Source: SHZL01 sp035292625 (GTDB taxonomy: Bacteria; Pseudomonadota; Gammaproteobacteria; Xanthomonadales; SZUA-36). Taken from it: DNA of 15,565 bases. Numbering within the stretch: the first letter of the stretch is position 1; every line of letters begins with the position of its first letter. Of the stretch, positions 13,622-15,565 are shown one piece after another. The stretch is from assembly GCA_035292625.1 (NCBI GenBank), contig DATDPS010000065.1:1-15565 (forward strand), written 5' to 3'. The notes under the pieces are model-generated. The model had not been told where the DNA came from. It ran no database searches and saw only the letters and a list, made by a program, of their open reading frames with translations. Made by a program: the position numbers and the translations under genes.

Positions 13622-14583
13622 AGCGCTGCTGTTGTTTTTTCATCCAGCCAACGTTCAGCATCGAGCGCCGCCATGCAGCCGAAACCAGCCGAAGTGACGG
13701 CCTGGCGGTAGACATGGTCGGCTACGTCACCGGCGGCAAATACACCCGGCACACTGGTTGCCGTGGCGAAACCACGGGTGCCGCTCTGGATGGAAATGTA
13801 GCCGCCCTGCATGTCCAACTGGCCATTGAAAATGGCGGTGTTCGGGGCGTGCCCGACGGCGATGAAAACACCGCTCAGCTGCAGGTCCTGGGTCTTGCCA
13901 CTGCCGGCCTGCTTCACGCGCAGGCCGGTCACGCCGGTCTCGTCCCCCAGTACTTCGTCCACCAGGTGATTCCACAGGATGCGCACGTTGCCGTTTTTTT
14001 CCCGCTCAAACAGGCGGTCCTGCAGGATTTTTTCCGCACGCAGCGAATCACGCCGATGCACCAGAGTGACCTCGGCCGCAATGTTGGACAGGTACAGCGC
14101 TTCTTCCACGGCGGTGTTCCCACCGCCAATGACTGCGACTTTCTGTCCGCGGTAAAAGAAACCATCGCAGGTGGCGCAGGCCGACACGCCTTTGCCTTTG
14201 AACGCCTGTTCGGAGCGCAGACCGAGGTACATGGCGCTGGCCCCGGTGGCAATGACCAGTGCATCGGCGGTATACACGCCACTGTCGCCTTCCAGGCGGA
14301 ACGGGCGTTGTTGCAACATGGCGGTATGGATGTGATCGAATATGACTTCGGTGTCGAAACGGCGGGCATGCTCCAACATGCGATGCATCAGGTCAGGGCC
14401 TTGCAAACCCTCGACATCACCCGGCCAGTTATCCACTTCGGTAGTGGTGGTCAACTGCCCACCCTGTTCCAGGCCGGTGATGAGCACTGGCTTGAGGTTG
14501 GCGCGCGCGGCATAGACCGCAGCCGTGTAGCCGGCCGGTCCTGAACCCAGGATAAGAAGCCGGCAGTGTTTGGCATCGCTCAT
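13618..14583 (-). CDS. trxB: Thioredoxin reductase (NADPH)
   Basis: TrxB passes electrons from NADPH through FAD and a dithiol to thioredoxin in the cytoplasm. The 321 residues match the low-molecular-weight bacterial form. Visible motifs are the FAD-binding GSGPAG (13-18), EQGGQLTTTTEVDNWPG, the NADPH-binding VIGGGNTAVEEA (about 151-162) with HRRDSLRAEK, the redox-active CATC (C136, C139) and the C-terminal FAD motif VFAAGDVAD. The ATG at 14581-14583 has only a weak Shine-Dalgarno (GGGACG). It leads the minus-strand unit and is divergent from ftsK across 219 bp. In E. coli, lrp lies between trxB and ftsK; here it is absent. Confidence 0.96.
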   Translation of the reverse strand: MSDAKHCRLLILGSGPAGYTAAVYAARANLKPVLITGLEQGGQLTTTTEVDNWPGDVEGLQGPDLMHRMLEHARRFDTEVIFDHIHTAMLQQRPFRLEGDSGVYTADALVIATGASAMYLGLRSEQAFKGKGVSACATCDGFFYRGQKVAVIGGGNTAVEEALYLSNIAAEVTLVHRRDSLRAEKILQDRLFEREKNGNVRILWNHLVDEVLGDETGVTGLRVKQAGSGKTQDLQLSGVFIAVGHAPNTAIFNGQLDMQGGYISIQSGTRGFATATSVPGVFAAGDVADHVYRQAVTSAGFGCMAALDAERWLDEKTTAAL

Positions 14584-14779
14584 GTATAATCGTCCCGTTG
14601 TTCGTTCTTGATTAAGACCAGGCCGGCCGTTGGGTTTCGCCCGGAAAATCGTGCCTATGCTACCGGCCTATTATTTCACGTAAATCCAAGTTGGGTACCG
14701 GCAAAAAAAAATCAAGCGGAGCAGACTGTTGCGCGGCAGGTGCGATAACTGGGCCGCGGTTTGATCACAACGACAAAAG

Positions 14780-14800
14780 TCCCGGATGGTTTACCCGGGA
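14780..14800 (+). other. Small inverted repeat just before the ftsK ATG
   Basis: TCCCGG (14780-14785) and CCGGGA (14795-14800) form a 6-bp perfect inverted repeat with a 9-bp spacer, ending two bases before the annotated ATG. It could be an operator half-site pair or a leader hairpin. It does not match a LexA box (CTGT-N8-ACAG). Confidence 0.3.
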
Positions 14801-14802
14801 TA

Positions 14803-15565
14803 ATGGAAAGGCTGACAAGGAACACCGGTTTGGTCCAGGCCCGTAAAAAATCTCCCTTTGCGGTTGCTGCCTCCAATGGCCGCTTGCGCCATCGCCTGGG
14901 CGAAACCTTTTTCATCCTGACGGTCCTGCTGGCGGTGTACCTGGTGGCGTGCCTGGTGACTTATGCACCGACGGATCCGGGGCCGTTCAATTCCTTCGCC
15001 GCACAGCAAGTGCACAACGTAGGCCGCCTGCTCGGCGCATGGTTGGCCAACTTCTTTCTGTTCCTGACCGGTTACCTTGCCTATGTCATACCGCTGGTGC
15101 TGATGTACCTGGGCTGGCTGTTTTATCGGGGTTCCGATGTGCCCGAAGAGGAAAGCCGCCTGCTCGACTGGCTGGCCCACCTGACCGGCCTGGTGCTGTT
15201 CGTTTTGTCCGCGTCCGGCCTGCTGCACATCCATGCGCTGCCACCCACCGGCGCCATGCCCGCCGGCGGCGGGGGCGTGATCGGGCTGCAAATCGCCACG
15301 CCCTTGCTGCAGTTGAGCGGTGTGCTGGGATCAACCCTGTTTCTGCTCTCCATGCTGCTGGTGGGCCTTACCTTGTTTGCCGGGATTTCCTGGTTCCAGG
15401 TGATGGACCTGACCGGGCGTTACACCCTGGCCGGTTTCAACTGGCTGGCGGCCACTATCGCCGGCATGCGCGACTGGTTCGCCGGCCGCCGGGCGAAAGC
15501 GCAGCGTGGCGAAGTGCGCAAGGCCGACTCGGTGCGGCAAAAAGGCAAGACCAAGCCGCGCATCG
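14803..15565 (+). CDS. ftsK: DNA translocase FtsK, N-terminal part, 3'-truncated by window
   Basis: FtsK anchors at the division septum and pumps chromosomal DNA through it to complete segregation. Only the first 254 codons are in the window, so the linker and the ATPase motor are not seen. The visible part has a basic cytosolic start, then four hydrophobic helices (roughly residues 36-56, 82-104, 125-142 and 170-192), with the N-terminal FtsK signature GISWFQVMDLTG after the last one and a basic stretch leading into the linker (RRAKAQRGEVRKADSVRQKGK). The ATG at 14803 has no good Shine-Dalgarno and sits behind a small hairpin (14780-14800). An in-frame TTG at 14830, eight bases after AAGGA, is a credible alternative start. 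Confidence 0.9.
   Translation, partial: MERLTRNTGLVQARKKSPFAVAASNGRLRHRLGETFFILTVLLAVYLVACLVTYAPTDPGPFNSFAAQQVHNVGRLLGAWLANFFLFLTGYLAYVIPLVLMYLGWLFYRGSDVPEEESRLLDWLAHLTGLVLFVLSASGLLHIHALPPTGAMPAGGGGVIGLQIATPLLQLSGVLGSTLFLLSMLLVGLTLFAGISWFQVMDLTGRYTLAGFNWLAATIAGMRDWFAGRRAKAQRGEVRKADSVRQKGKTKPRI

Noticed and set aside
14585..14590. TATAAT on the plus strand next to the trxB start as an ftsK promoter
   Set aside because: No -35 at acceptable spacing, and it is over 200 bp from the ftsK start.
14657..14684. TTTACG-N16-TAGCAT on the minus strand as a trxB promoter
   Set aside because: Each hexamer matches only 4 of 6 consensus bases, too weak to annotate.

Overview
The window is a gene-dense, GC-rich (visibly near 60%) chromosomal stretch from a gammaproteobacterium. 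The evidence is the set of recognisable genes (rsmC, rimO, greB, an IbpA-type small heat-shock protein, aat, trxB, ftsK), a sigma32-type heat-shock promoter, and the trxB/aat/ftsK neighbourhood, which resembles that of other Gammaproteobacteria. I cannot assign a genus. There is no rRNA, tRNA, CRISPR array, intact insertion sequence or prophage.

Layout. (1) 1-874 (+): the 3' part of an exopolysaccharide-initiating polyprenyl-phosphate sugar phosphotransferase, cut by the window edge. (2) 895-4787 (-): a tightly packed run in transcriptional order CDF cation transporter, rimO, rsmC, a 35-codon small ORF, and a small exported or lipoprotein-like protein. A reasonable sigma70-type promoter lies before the CDF gene. 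(3) 4864-4997: a 134-bp MITE-like element with perfect 34-bp inverted termini, placed exactly at the stop codon of the next gene. (4) 4998-7589 (-): a three-gene surface-stress-like unit of ECF sigma factor, single-pass membrane protein (probable anti-sigma factor) and a periplasmic protein with two PDZ domains. (5) 7774-9039 (+): greB, then an ibpA-like hsp20 gene with a sigma32 promoter, a 5' leader that folds into three hairpins ending in a ROSE-like RNA thermometer, and a strong intrinsic terminator. (6) 9143-11674 (+): plsC, a rhomboid protease and a membrane-anchored SRPBCC/GyrI-like protein, closely spaced or overlapping. (7) 11751-14583 (-): trxB, a FemAB-like (DUF482) protein and aat, joined by a GTGA overlap and a TTG start right after the previous stop. 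(8) 14803-15565 (+): the start of ftsK, divergent from trxB and cut by the window edge.

How the parts work together. Much of the content is housekeeping: rRNA and ribosomal protein modification (rsmC, rimO), transcript rescue (greB), phospholipid synthesis (plsC), thiol redox (trxB), N-degron tagging (aat) and chromosome segregation (ftsK). Two stress circuits stand out. One is a heat-shock gene that appears controlled at both transcription (sigma32) and translation (thermometer). The other is an ECF sigma operon whose last gene is a PDZ protein without a protease domain, which suggests envelope sensing. The most interesting unexplained items are the inverted-repeat element, the ECF/TM/PDZ unit and the small ORF between rsmC and the exported protein. 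I saw no clearly new defence or metabolic system.
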